DNA of 64,000 nt from the NCBI GenBank assembly GCA_014338405.1, contig JTDE01000170.1:213412-277411 (forward strand). The letters are read 5' to 3'. This document shows, in pieces, positions 26,804-38,197 of this stretch. The notes beneath the pieces are model-generated. The model saw only the letters and a program-made list of their open reading frames with translations. It was not told the origin of the DNA and searched no databases. This DNA is from Paragonimus skrjabini miyazakii. Lineage: Eukaryota; Platyhelminthes; Trematoda; Plagiorchiida; Troglotrematidae. Every line of letters begins with the position of its first letter. Position 1 is the stretch's first letter. A program made the position numbers and the translations under genes.

Positions 26804-27510
26804 CGGTTGACGACATTCGAAATGGATTAGCCTGTCAAAATGACCGAAGCCAAAGGACGCCTGCGCTTTAAATCATCACCCCCAAGTGGCTTACGTAGCA
26901 CCACTTGCAGTTTCAATGACACACCACGTATCCGGTGTAAACCCGGTGTGTGAGTAAGGCCTTTGTATCCAGGCGGCCAATGCTGGTTGGCCAATTGAAT
27001 GGCTAGCAGGAAAGGGAAGCTCTTATCTCTCCGAAAATAAACACACAGAAAGACTGTAATGACAAAATCCAAAGTGAGAAGAAAGATATGTAAAAAGTAA
27101 CACAAGAAGCATTTCAGTATACGAATGCACGTCACTGCATTCCAGAGAGAATAAGAGTAAACAGCAAAATTCAGATTGGACTACGTAAAGAACAGACAAA
27201 CCGTTCATCATACAATACACGAACAAAGCTGAAGGGAAGAATGGGTAAAAGACCACAGGCACTCAAGTTTCTAAAAAGATGAGAGAAGTAGTTGCCAAAC
27301 GACCATAGTTTTGGTCGATGCAATCATTAAAAAAATAGAATGGATATGCTGATATGATCTACCCGAGCCTAACGTACTCCTCGTCTATTCCCCGACGATG
27401 TACTATAAGTACACTGGTGACCTACTACTCCCAAACTGCCAGCGCATTCGCGGTCGCACACATCGCAACGCCATATAGTCATGTCGCCACGACCTATGAC
27501 ATAGATGGTT
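26804..27510 (-). repeat. LINE 3' tail, copy 1 (inverted relative to 45088-45862)
   Basis: The reverse complement aligns over about 700 bp with 45088-45862. Shared landmarks are GTCGTGGyGACATGACTATATGGCG, ATGATTGCATCGACC, GTTTACACCGGATACGTGGTG and GTTTAAAGCGCAGGCGTCC-type blocks. It follows directly, in the same orientation, the LINE C-terminal coding remnant at 27490-28250, so it is best read as that element's 3' untranslated region. Short ORFs inside it (27262-26827) are not genes. Confidence 0.82.
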
Positions 27511-28250
27511 CCCTTGCGCTTCCGTTCACGCGCTTTCGTTCACGGCTGCGCAATTGCTGCTCATTCAACTTGTGGACGCCCGTCCGAATCATATTTCTTC
27601 AGACTGTCCGGTTCAACGCTAACTCTTCCCAGCATCTAAAGTCAATTTTACAACGTGAAAGACTCACCTGGTATCCCCGCTTTTGACCACAAAGATTTCG
27701 CTTACTTGGTTTCAGTGGTCCGTACTGTAGCTGATTCGGTATACGGTCGTCACCCATTCGTTAGACGTGGCAAAGCCAACGAAGCCGATTCAATATCAGC
27801 ATGGCTTCCATCCCGTTCATGTCCGCTCGCCGAAGTACCTCAGTGTTCAGAACCATGTCCGATCACTGAATACCCAAGATGCGTCTTAGATATTGCAAAT
27901 AAAAGTGGCTCAGATAGCGCAGCTTCCGCTAATACAATATCCACGTATCGCTGCTGTACAGCAGTATAGACAGCACAATTGAGCGGTAGAGGAAGAGTTC
28001 AGTGCTCAGGCTTCAGGCTATGGTTCTTCCAAATACGTCCTTCAAGACATCCGGAAGCAGTACTAGCCTTTGTCACACGAGCTCGTAACTCGCGGTCCAC
28101 AGACAGATCGGTGGACATATTGATACCCAGGTAGCAAAAATTCGCGCAGCAATCGACAACGTCTCCACCGATGCGAATTTGGGGTAAAGGTGTACAGACA
28201 GCATCCCCGCCTAGAGAAGGCTGAAAGAGATACTGTCTGACGGACGTACT
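27490..28250 (-). pseudogene. LINE reverse-transcriptase C-terminal remnant
   Basis: On the minus strand the translation gives NFCYLGINMSTDLSVDREL at about 28145-28085, the block that follows the RT domain in RTE/CR1-like LINEs. It then gives LRWLCHV-stop-RMGDDRIPNQL at about 27810-27745, the C-terminal 'RWLGHV.RM.D.RLP' block. Stops and frame changes break it. It precedes a 3' tail shared with 45088-45862. The clade cannot be fixed by eye; it differs from the LINE at the right edge of the window. Confidence 0.72.
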
Positions 28251-31200
28251 TGTCTACTGAACAGTTCGTGAAAGGCTATTTTGCAGTTAATATATGCATA
28301 GGATTGTTCAATTTTCTGCGTTTGTAAAAGCGACTACCTTTTAGGACTGTCTTCGAGGATACCACAGTAACAAGGGATTACACATACACAGGAATCAGAG
28401 TAAGCTGATCTACCACTTGTGAGCAGCTTTTAGATAGCTGGGAACAATAATTTATGTTTTCCTCCATGACAGAGGGTGTTGTGATTCACCTTGCTCCAGA
28501 CTGCAGACATCAGAAAAGATGGAGCCAATATGGTTTATCGGGTAGGCGCTATCGTCGTTTGATTGATTTATTTGTGACGTAATCACAGGTAGGAAGGTGG
28601 GGTGGTGAAAACACTGAACGACTGGACTCGTAGAGGCTACGTTACACTTGCCTATAACTTTCTTATTTGCTTGTAAACTATGTACACAGTGATGTCGGTT
28701 GACTGAATTTAGATAAAGGATTACCGTGCCTCATTTCTCTTCGTTTCTCTATTGATCTCCACCATAAGTTCGATTCTTCCTCTTCAAATCATAGGGTAGC
28801 TTGTCATTGCGAAATTCAGATCTACAGCTAACAATGACAGTGACGTTAAGGGAGAAAAACAAATGCTTCTAAAACACGGTCAAACCATAGTTTTTAGCAG
28901 TTGTCTTTTTAAAAGCGTGTCTATATATTAGTATGACGTTATAGTGGGTAAAGTATTCGGAATAGGCTTGTGTTAACTGTTTATGAAGTAGTTAGCAGTT
29001 CCTTAGTAGTTGGCATGGAGAAATCGGAAGGTCTTCCGAATACCAAATGGAAATAATTTCAACCACTTTCAGTTGTGCACTATTTCTTAAAAAGATCAAT
29101 AGAGGGTGCCTGCTTTGTGTCCCTTTGACAATTAGATATGTCCTCGGAAAGGAAGTAACACCATTGTCATTACTTGTAAGGGCGCTTGGGGAAAGACTTT
29201 GAAACAAAAGCTTCAGTATTTCTGTCAATGTTTTAGCTTGCCTTACGGATGAAGAAATCAGGAATACATGATAAACGTCACTAATCATCAACGGCTGTAT
29301 AATTTGTAGGGCTCTAATCTTTTAGTTCGACTGACTGTTGGCGTCGGATTTTATTGATTACGTTACCGACAGCTTTACCGGAAGTTCTATCGTATTTGAG
29401 AAACAAGGACCCTTATGATACTGAACAACAGCATTTGTGGTTAAAGTCATTTCATTACATGAAAGTCTGTAAAATCGAATAATTACACACATTTACACTG
29501 TCACAGTTTGGTATGTATCGGTCAGATTAGCCAACCGTTTCAAGGATTGATTTATTTGAGCATCCGATTACCGTAGTGCATTCCAGAAGACATTCAACGG
29601 AAATTCCGCTCAATGTTGCTCACAATATGTAACTGGTAACAGTGTCGAGTGAAAGAGCCACTTATCTTCCAGCGTGTTTACCAAACTTTTGTAGCCATTC
29701 TAAGAATACCTCCTCAGTGACCTAATACAGTGTTCCTGTATAGTATGTGCTTTAACGCATCGGACCGAAGCATTCAAAAAGGTGGAGATTTTTGTATGTA
29801 ATCAATCATCAAAAGTTCATGTTTCTCAGCCCAAAGATGGGCCGTAAACTCAAAAGATTATGTTTAATTTTAGTTAGCTCCATTTCAAAAATAGGTCAAT
29901 CTCATGAAAGTTATAAATGATATCTGGTTTATAATTTGCTATTTAAGTGGGTAATTTTACAACTGCCTGCTGTGATGTAAACGGAATCGTTTTCACAAGC
30001 TACCTACATGCCTAAGAATAAAACTTTAATAAATTTCAAATTTTGTAGTCCTTTAATGTTACAAGTGAGGTTGTTATCGGGTTTACAGTCTTTTCCACAT
30101 CAACTCATGTATTACAGTTGCAATAATTCTAGCTTTCTCCCCCAAAAGCCGTTTGTAATTGTGGTGTTCAGTATATGTAGTCGAATAAACTATTGCTGCA
30201 ACATACTTTCTAGACTAATGACTATTGCATATTCACTACGTATACTCTCTAGGTAATCATGAAAAGTTTAATTTACTGAAATTTGCAATAATTCTAATGG
30301 AAATACAATTACCGTTAATTGGATGACGCAACAACTGTAGCTTGTGTATATAATGCGAGCACATTCACCATACTAAGGTAGTGCATAATGAAAAATGTTC
30401 TCCCAGGATATGGTTTAGTCGGTTCATTTCTGTGAACCAAAATGCACACATTAATTTTCAGCAGTAAATGAAGAGCGATAAAAATAGTATTTAAATCCCT
30501 TTTTCAAATTACCAGCCATAAACGAATTGACACATCAATTCAATGTTCGTTTTTATAATGTAGTGGAATAGAAAAGATGAATGAACAATGTTATACAACT
30601 GTACACAATGATTCACATTCAGTGTTCATAACATATTTCACATACTAAATCCGATGCAGGTTGAAAAAGTTTTCTTACGAATGACAAAGAAATTTCGGCC
30701 AATCCGGTTCCAATAATATTCCTTAATGGATGTCGCCACAATTAGATTACGATAATAATAACCGTTTGAAAACAGAAACCATGGGACAAAAAGACGAAGT
30801 ATTTTATTGATTCAAACGAGTGACATGCAGACTATGTATTGAATAAACATAGATGACAAAAATAATGTGTAACGAGAGACTGAAAAAGTATCAAACTCTA
30901 CAATGGTACCACTGTGACACATGTGCAGTAAGAGTGCAAAAAGACCATATATACTAAAAGTTCTCCTTCGTTGTAACCGTCATCACCTGCGGACTATGAT
31001 GGAGAAAGAAGCTCATGAGAAACAAGAGACTTTGAGACATGATCAATGAATTCGGGATAGTGAGCGCACAATTACGTATGAATTTCCACAATGAGAGAGC
31101 TACCACCGCCAAGACTGCAGATCATGATAGAAAGCAGTGGCGATGTTATAACAAGGGAATAAGTGAGAAAATAATTCGTTTCAACGAGAACTGGCAACAA

Positions 31201-32314
31201 AAGCCAAGTCTGATTTTGCAGTGAAAAACGTTAAAACAAGGACAAAGTTTGTATCACATGAATAAGGAACAAATATTGAGCAACTAAAGTTTGCTTAGAA
31301 AAAAAAACAAAAAGAAGTCACTCGAAACACATTTTTGCGTATTCAGTACTCTTTGATAATAATATCTGAAACTGATTAGTCCTAAACATTTATATACTGC
31401 AAGTGTACAGTCTGCTACTACGCACACCCTAATGATAGCCACTTATACACCTCTCCCGTAACTCTTGTTTACTAGTTAATCCATTCTATCAACTTTGAGA
31501 TCTCTTGGTCACTAGCCAGTTAATTGTGAACTGGACCAAGTACATTTTTCTGGACAGAGGAACCCACGTTACCTCTGAACAAACTTTGCACAGTTTATGA
31601 CCGCTACAAAAACTCCTTTGAATATGACGTTTTCTGCAGTTATCCTTCCCTAGTATACAAACACTAGCGTCTTTCTGTAACCTTTGACACATGGTCTAAT
31701 AAACTTTGCAACAATTTGCACATGATCATATACCTAGCGATAAACAACATCAGAAACTCAGTTGATAAAATTATGCTTGAAATTGTACAGTTGGTGTAGA
31801 TTCATCGGTGTTCATATGTGACTAACTACTAAGTAGTACGGTAGTAATGCCAGTCCATGACGTACGGAAGACAATGAACGTGGCGGCAGTTGGAAACAAA
31901 CACTGGTCTTGCCTGGAAATTTTCGAGAGAGAGAAAAAACAGATTATGTACGACTAACAACCGACAGTGAGACCAGTTCAACTGTTCAAAATGAGAATAT
32001 ACTATCGTAGTAGCGCCCTTATTCCTACTTCGTACTTTTTCCTCAGCATAATGCCCTCTTAACCGTCTTTTGTTTGCACAACGCTTGTAATAATCTAGTA
32101 CAGTCCTGTACGTTGGAAACTGGACTGTGTGGTGCTATTCAATCATGCTCAAATAAATAGTCTCTCGCTGATCAACCACATCGGTCACTTGGGTTTTGTG
32201 GTAACTTTAAGCTCCGATGAGAAATAGCGGTAGTTTTTGACAGTTTCATCATCTCTTTAAAAGCGAATGACTCATGTACAGCAGACCCACTATTCTAAAA
32301 GAAAGCTAATTGTG

Positions 32315-32410
32315 AAAAATCTAGACCATAACTGGATTCGAACAAGTAGCAGAAGCACTACGTCCAGAGGCGGCAGGCGCCACACCAACGGAGTTAGGAG
32401 GTCACACTGG
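32315..32410 (-). repeat. tRNA-derived SINE-like fragment
   Basis: The reverse complement contains a near-perfect box B (GTTCGAATCCAG) followed by the tail 'gtctagatttttcacaa', which matches the tail after box B in the copy at 57158-57200. A box-A-like stretch (TAACTCCGTTGGTG) lies at the expected distance upstream. Internal sequence has diverged. Confidence 0.55.
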
Positions 32411-32649
32411 TGACTCGGAAGTTTCGTGTTTCTTTACAGCCGTAATACGATTCTGTTCTGTAACATTGGGGACTACTGTAAGATTTCTGTTGATCCTGGT
32501 CTAACGATCTTGAAGACCTTGTTTTCATGATGATGTTCATTCTGGTTTTGTCATAGCATTATCATTTCCGACTGGAGTGGTCATTACTAGTCGGCATACG
32601 TTAGCGTCAAGTGTAATCGGAGTCTACCGTAAATCAGACTCGGAGATAA

Positions 32650-33467
32650 GTACAGAGATAGGACTGTGCGCGGTTTATTCAACTAGGTTAATACCTCGGT
32701 AACTCAGTTAGCGTGCTCGTATAAACTTGTACGCAACTGATCGAATCACAGTTCTGTGTGTGCGTCAAAAGCTTGGCGGCAATGAATCACCTCGCAGAAT
32801 CAGGTGGACCACGCGAACGGACACGAATATGCATCGTTTGTCAGTTGGCTAGAACCGGTGCGCAGGCAGCTTGTTCATCAAACCTCGTCGTAGGCAAACC
32901 GACACAATATGGCTAGCACCGAACAATCGTCAACCGGGCAGCCAGCTAACCTGCCTGCCCATGCAGTTCATAGACGATCATGGTGGTGTTAATGATCGAT
33001 AGGCAAGTCAAGCGTTTGCTAATCTCGGCTGTGCGTGTGTGTGCGCTTCTGTTCAATCCATCTGTTCGTTGGTCTATCTAACCTGAAGGGTTTGTTGCAC
33101 ATGCTTCCAGGCTAAAACACAAGGCTTGCAAGTGTACATGCGTTATGTGTACGCCACCCACCCATAGGGTAGTTTTTCAACAATGGCGGTGAGACGATGC
33201 TGGCCAGGCGGAAAGTACACAAGAAGCAGCAGCAGCAACAGCCGCGACAGCAACAGCAACAACAACAAAACGAGGTAGGAGGAAACAGAAAAGGAGAAAC
33301 AATGGTTGGACGAGAAACTGGGTCGTTTTTGTCTGAACAGAATGTGGTGTCACATGCGGTCAGCATGCTTTCTATAACCACATGACGATATCTGCCCGTT
33401 TCTTGTTGCACCCACATATTTTTTTCTTCCCATTCGCAACCTCCCCCGTTTGCATTGACCACGGCAG
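32650..33467 (+). other. GC/CpG-rich stretch just upstream of the DBD2 exon
   Basis: An approximately 800-bp stretch of raised GC and CpG ends at the DBD2 acceptor. It includes a CAG/CAA-type run at 33225-33268 and a well-placed ATG (CAACAATGGCG at 33178-33188). The composition could mark an internal promoter, but none of the three frames through the CAG run both has a start codon and splices in phase to 33468 using the obvious donor GAG|GTAGGA at 33275. Confidence 0.3.
33225..33268. repeat. CAG/CAA trinucleotide run
   Basis: Imperfect run of AGC/AAC (CAG/CAA) units interrupted by one CCGCGA. On the plus strand it could code for poly-Gln, poly-Ser/Asn or poly-Ala/Thr depending on frame; there is no evidence that it is translated. 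Confidence 0.85.
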
Positions 33468-33574
33468 GTGAGGCTGTGTTTCCTGCGACGGATATCTCGG
33501 AGATACCCTGTCGTGTGTGTGGAGCAAAGTCGTCCGGGTTTCATTTCGGTGCAATCACGTGTGAAGGATGCAAA
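33468..33574 (+). CDS. 2DBD nuclear receptor: exon for first zinc finger of DBD2
   Basis: This 107-bp exon codes for the first half of the second DNA-binding domain. After a short linker ([12 protein letters not shown]) comes [23 protein letters not shown]. The four zinc ligands have nuclear receptor spacing (C-x2-C ... C-x2-C), and the P-box begins CEGCK, which with the next exon gives CEGCKGFF. The P-box helix sits in the DNA major groove and reads the half-site. The acceptor is a pyrimidine-rich tract ending CGGCAG (phase 1) and the donor is GTGAGT after the P-box lysine (phase 0). The phase-1 start matches the phase-1 end of the exon at 10158-10305, so the two DBDs sit close together in one protein. 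This P-box is the ordinary CEGCKG form, as reported for the second DBD of flatworm 2DBD receptors. Confidence 0.95.
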
Positions 33575-36500
33575 GTGAGTTGAACGTGGGTCAATAACTT
33601 ATGCATTTACATAGGTTCTGGAGACAGTTTTGTACTTCATTTGTAATACATTTCGAACGGAGTTCAATATGATCTAACTGACAATAGTTAAAAAAACATT
33701 GCTCAACGAGGTCGATTGCACTGTACATTTTGACCTGACTGCAAAATCTTGATTCCCAACCCTCATTTGTCTTCCAGGAACGAGCAATCTGAACTTCATT
33801 TACAGATTTAAACTGAATGTTTGAGTGTGACGTTTCGATAACTTCCATAAATTTTCAACATCAAAATATCCGGATAATACACTCGTGATTGGTGATACCA
33901 TCTTCCAATTTAAATTGTCTCCATAAGCTTCGCTATTAGGTTTCTTACCCCAGTCTTTCCAGGCTTCTCTGTTTGACTGTAGTTCGCTGATCATACTCGT
34001 TTAAGAGGCCTGTCAGTTAAGATCTCCACACATTACAAGGTTTCCAACTTCATATTCAGTCTCACTGAGCCAGTGTGGTCTGCCTGATCTAAATTACTTT
34101 GAAGATATCGAACTATACCAGAGGAAACCCATAATATCTTTGAAAATGGAAGGGAGTCGAGTAAATGTGACATCCGTCCACACGAAGAGTAAAGTCAGTG
34201 GAATATTCCTCAACATGCCCACCTAAGAAGTAAAGCTGTCAAAAGTACAGACTAGAGTTCGTTTGGCTGGTGACTTCCAACCGAAGTGTATCTCAGTTCT
34301 ATTGGTTCCTTTCGAAGTGAACCAGTCCAACAAATCTATCTGAATGTGAAATTAGTGATCGAATGTGACTGAGTACAGTGAGCTCACGTTGTTGAATCCA
34401 TTGGCATGCGAATTTTTAGCTAAGAATCACTATAAGTAACTGTTCCGTAGTATTAAGTGTCTTTTTGCCGAAACAATATTTGGTTGATGATTTGTTCTCA
34501 TTCCAACCAAGGCACTTCCGTTACTTGAAACCCGGATTCGATTGTTATATCGTGCATCGTTTAAGCACACTACATCATCAGACAACCCAAAGCATAGCTA
34601 GAAACTAGATATTAGTCTGTGTATTCCTGGTGTAAGGCTCAGCGGAGACAAATCTTGTTGTTTGCCTTGTCTCTTTAAACTGTACTTCAGGTAGACCTTA
34701 CCCGATAGATGTTCTTACCAGCTCGGTGCTTAGGCTTCTCTGTTCCTCCTCAATTTTTGGGATAAGAAAAATTCTGGTTAGTCTAATGGTTTCTTCTTGA
34801 CGCTACCGATTAGATATGGGCTACAGGCCAATCGCTATCTATTGCCTACGTGTTTTGAAACAACATTTCGTACAGTTTGAGTTTTAACTCTCGAATGAAC
34901 AACGCAAGTATCCTGAAGATCAAAAATTCACAGTAAGAGATTAGTCTTATTTAGAATTCTAGTGGTTTCCTTTTCTCAAGTGGTAGCAAGAAAGTATATT
35001 TTAGTGGATAATCTGCAATACATTGAGTTTGATAGATATGGGTCGGTCAGTTTTAGACGGTTATTAAAATAGCTTCTGGTCACAAAACTTTTGAACAGAG
35101 AGAGGTTTGTCGAGCAATTATCCAGAAACGGCAATATTATCTTATTCCGTTTGTGGTATTTGTACAAATTCAAGTGAATACATGATTTTTACGACACCTC
35201 CTCAATTGCTAGCTTTATAAAGCTATCTGTCAGTGTCATCATTGCCACGTATTCAAAAGCGATATAATCTTTTGGGGGTGCTCGGGCTACCCTGCTCTGA
35301 CAGACATTACTCCAAGTGAAGTTGTTGATACCGTGAGTCACACCGAGAAGGACTGGTCAAGCACGTTTAAAAGCTAGATGGAATATAAGTTCTTAATCGG
35401 AACTTCACGGTACAACAAAGAGTACAAGAAGACTTAACCCTGTGGCTCTTCAATAAGAATGTTAACCGTCATCATTAAAAGTTTTGTTTGCCCACCTTTT
35501 ATGTGCACTTGACTTGACACTTAAACCTGCATTCAACACTGTAATGTTTAACGCAAAGTTATTGGTCCATAATCTGTCCATTTTTGATGCAAACAACCAT
35601 TTCTGATTGTTATGAGTAGTGGTATTGTTAGTAGTTGGAGATGATGCCTTAAGCATACGGCTCTTCATCGAGCCTTGCATTTGGATTGCAAACGTTTCAG
35701 CACCAATCGAAATGACATTATCGGTGCGTAAGAGTATACGCAACAAGATCGATGAAGTTTGATGCGGTCTCATTCTTAGGTATGAAAGTGAGTTGACCTT
35801 TTGACTTAAGTTCTGATGAATTAATTTCGGTTGCTTTTGATTTTTTGACCGCAATTCTGATTGGTTGTTGCCTGTTTTTTTAAAACTCTAAACTTGGAGC
35901 CAGACTGTCACTCGCTGCTGCTGGTGAACAGTGGCCGGAAATCTGATTGGTTGATCTTTTTTTATTGCGTTGGTTAGTTCATCGTTCTTAAACTTCAGAT
36001 TAATTTGAAACACTGTGTTTCGTTTAATAACTTCATCAATGCAGAAAGAATACATATGTTGTGTTATGTTAACATCATCATCTCATCAGTCGCAAATGTA
36101 AAACATGTGAGTTATATATGACACACAAATACAGGTAGACCGGGTATGGATACGCATATAACCACACCACGTATTATGTCATCACCACCACGGCAACAGA
36201 ACCCGAAGCTACTGGCCTTTAGCGAAGCCATGTTGATCAGAACTCACCAGCCAGCGCTACGTGCATAAAAGTGGCTGAAGTAACTCATAGGGTTTCTGCA
36301 TTGATGAAGTTCCAATTAATTGGTTGCACATTGACTAACATTTACCATCAATCAGATCTGTTCACGTTGCTTCGTTCGGTTGTTCTGACATTTGGGTATG
36401 ACCAAGTTTACACTTGTTTTAGTCTTTGGCTCGCATTAGCTCATAGCTTTTATTCAATTCAATGTGTTTATTTATGAAATCCGTTGATAAAGAAATTCTC

Positions 36501-38049
36501 TTGCTTGTTTAGCGTTCTTGTGAATAAGGATTTCTGCGATGCTCAGGTTGAATTTGTGTCCTCTTTGGCGGAGATGATTGATAACTGATCATTTCTGTTG
36601 ATGGCCTATTCAAGTTCGTGTATTCATCTATATAACCTTTGTCCAGTCTGGGTGACAGTACTTTTCACAATCGTTACATCTGTGTTCGTATATAACGCTT
36701 TTTATCGACAAGTTTGAGTTGCATCTATGAATCTGTTAGTATTCTCCGTAATTTTTTCGTTGGTTTTTGTGCTAGAGTGATGCCGTATGGTCGCATAGGC
36801 TTTGAAGTACATTGGAACACTTAGTTTTGTTGGTGATTCCATGGGGCAGCGGACTCCATCCAGTGAACTTTCGAAGATATCTATTGCGATGTAATATTTG
36901 ATAGGGGTACTTTTATTTCTGTCTTCGGAGCACTGCAATGCTGCAGTTTGTTTCATTTCTTCTAAACAGAGTTCATATACAATTGTTAGTAAGATAGGCT
37001 GGACAATTGCTGTGAAAACTGAGGAGTTGATCAGTGGGCGTTTTTTTCGGTAAACGGAGGTCTGCATTATTCTATCAAATTTTTTTGTTGATTAGTACAT
37101 CCAAGAAAGGTAGCTTGTTTTCATTTTCATCCTACATGGCAAGTTTAATATTGCTGAAAATATTTTTCTCCAGTTAAGGTTTCCTATCACTGAGCATTTA
37201 AGGATTGTAAATATATCTTCAACATATCGTATTAGGAACGTAAAACTGACCAACTCACCCAAAAGATAAAAAGCAACCGATCAGATTTCACATCAATGCT
37301 CAACGGCAACAATCAGTGCCAAACTAGCTACAGTTCAAGGGTCCAAAAGACTTTGTAAGAAACTGCTATCTTCTGTAGCAGGACACGTTGTAAAATCCTT
37401 TAAAATAATACTTATTTCTGGAAAAGTTATGTCAAAATGCAATCTAATAGAAAACATGCCTCATTCCTGTAAACTTGAAAATTGTGAAAGTCTAAGAATT
37501 CCACAGAAAAACGATGAATGACTTTCAGAAAAGCTCTTCGAAACAGCGAAGACTTGTCACCCTTGTATTCAACCAATAAACTGCGAATAATCCATAGGAT
37601 TCAGCTCAGGGTAAGGCGCGTGTGCGAACCCGTTTTCTGTCTTCCGTAGTCTTACTAAGCGCAGACTGTTTGTGAAAACGTGATTCGCATCAGCATAATC
37701 GCCTGATATTTCCCATGCTTACTGTGGTTACTCAACTGACAGACTGCATAAAGAGTGAGAAGCAATTAAGTGTATCTGAACTTTTTGTGAATGGGACTGT
37801 TTAAAGACGATGGATATTATACCGAAAACAGCCTTATTTTTCATTCACCTCCAACGAACTAAAGTTAAGCGTGCAGAAACTCTCTTTTTTCTAGTAAAGA
37901 AAACGATGTTTAGCTAAAATAATCCTTCTCCGATTTAACTTGAAAAGACACAAGTCTCTTCAAGGTCATGATTGACTTTTTTCATTCCTACCAGTACAGT
38001 AATCTATCTCCAGAATATAAATTATGCTTGTGTGACAATGAACTCCTAG
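33575..38049 (+). other. Intron within DBD2
   Basis: Donor GTGAGT at 33575 and acceptor CTCCTAG ending at 38049, phase 0. The position, between the P-box Lys and GFF, is the same as the inferred intron position in DBD1. It contains a decayed Penelope-like element (36484-37245, minus). Otherwise only AT-rich sequence and an unexplained minus-strand ORF at 35462-35854 were seen. Confidence 0.85.
36484..37245 (-). mobile_element. Decayed Penelope-like retroelement (RT end plus GIY-YIG region)
   Basis: The minus-strand reading gives, in order, the RT catalytic motif RYVEDIF (37209-37229), LPFLDVLINKK (about 37110-37080), TSVYRKK with FHSNCP nearby, HTALAQKPTKKLRRIL (about 36790-36745), then the GIY-YIG endonuclease side: VIYEHRCNDCEKY (about 36690-36650), SVINHLRQRGHKFNLSIAEI (about 36580-36520) and ILIHKNAKQAREFL (about 36522-36484). 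This is the block order of Penelope-like elements. Several stops and frame changes are present, and the RT motif has Glu for Asp in YVDD. The 5' part of the RT is missing, so this is a 5'-truncated dead copy of about 760 bp. Confidence 0.75.
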
Positions 38050-38197
38050 GGTTTTTTCCGAAGAACAATCAATGAGCGCGAAGGCCAACGTTATACTTGT
38101 CGAAATGGGGATAACTGTGCTGTTACCGGGGCCACCAGGAACAACTGTAAGAGCTGTCGTTACCGTCGATGTCTCGCCGTGGGTATGTCGAAGGACG
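38050..38197 (+). CDS. 2DBD nuclear receptor: exon for second zinc finger of DBD2
   Basis: This 148-bp exon codes for GFFRRTINEREGQRYTC and continues with zinc ligands in C-x5-C-x9-C-x2-C spacing (CRNGDNC ... CKSC), then RYRRCLAVGMSKDG, the end of the DBD helix. The acceptor is CTCCTAG (phase 0) and the donor is GTAAGT at 38198 (phase 1). With the exon at 33468 it makes a complete, ordinary nuclear receptor DBD. It has the same length and the same start and end phases as the DBD1 exon at 10158-10305, although the two proteins are only moderately alike. The phase-1 end joins the exon at 42504 to give KDG-GSRIGRQPNAVK, a typical DBD C-terminal extension. Confidence 0.96.

Larger units (their letters stand above)
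10306..33467 (+). other. 23-kb intron between the two DBDs of the nuclear receptor
   Basis: Inferred from phase-matched ends: donor GTAGGT after phase 1 at 10305, and a pyrimidine-rich acceptor ending CGGCAG at 33467 that needs phase 1. It holds an R2 element, a LINE tail, SINE-like copies, a GC-rich stretch at 19090-20040 and otherwise unremarkable AT-rich DNA. No intervening exon with matching phase and a recognised domain was seen, although a small phase 1-1 exon cannot be excluded. Confidence 0.7.

Noticed and set aside
33197..33385. Poly-Gln ORF just upstream of the DBD2 exon as an alternative first exon
   Set aside because: It ends at a TGA before the exon, and the obvious donor at 33275 leaves phase 0 in this frame (phase 2 in the frame of the ATG at 33183), while the exon at 33468 needs phase 1.
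35462..35854. 130-codon minus-strand ORF in the DBD2 intron
   Set aside because: No domain recognised; it lies upstream of the Penelope remnant in element orientation terms but shows no Penelope motif.
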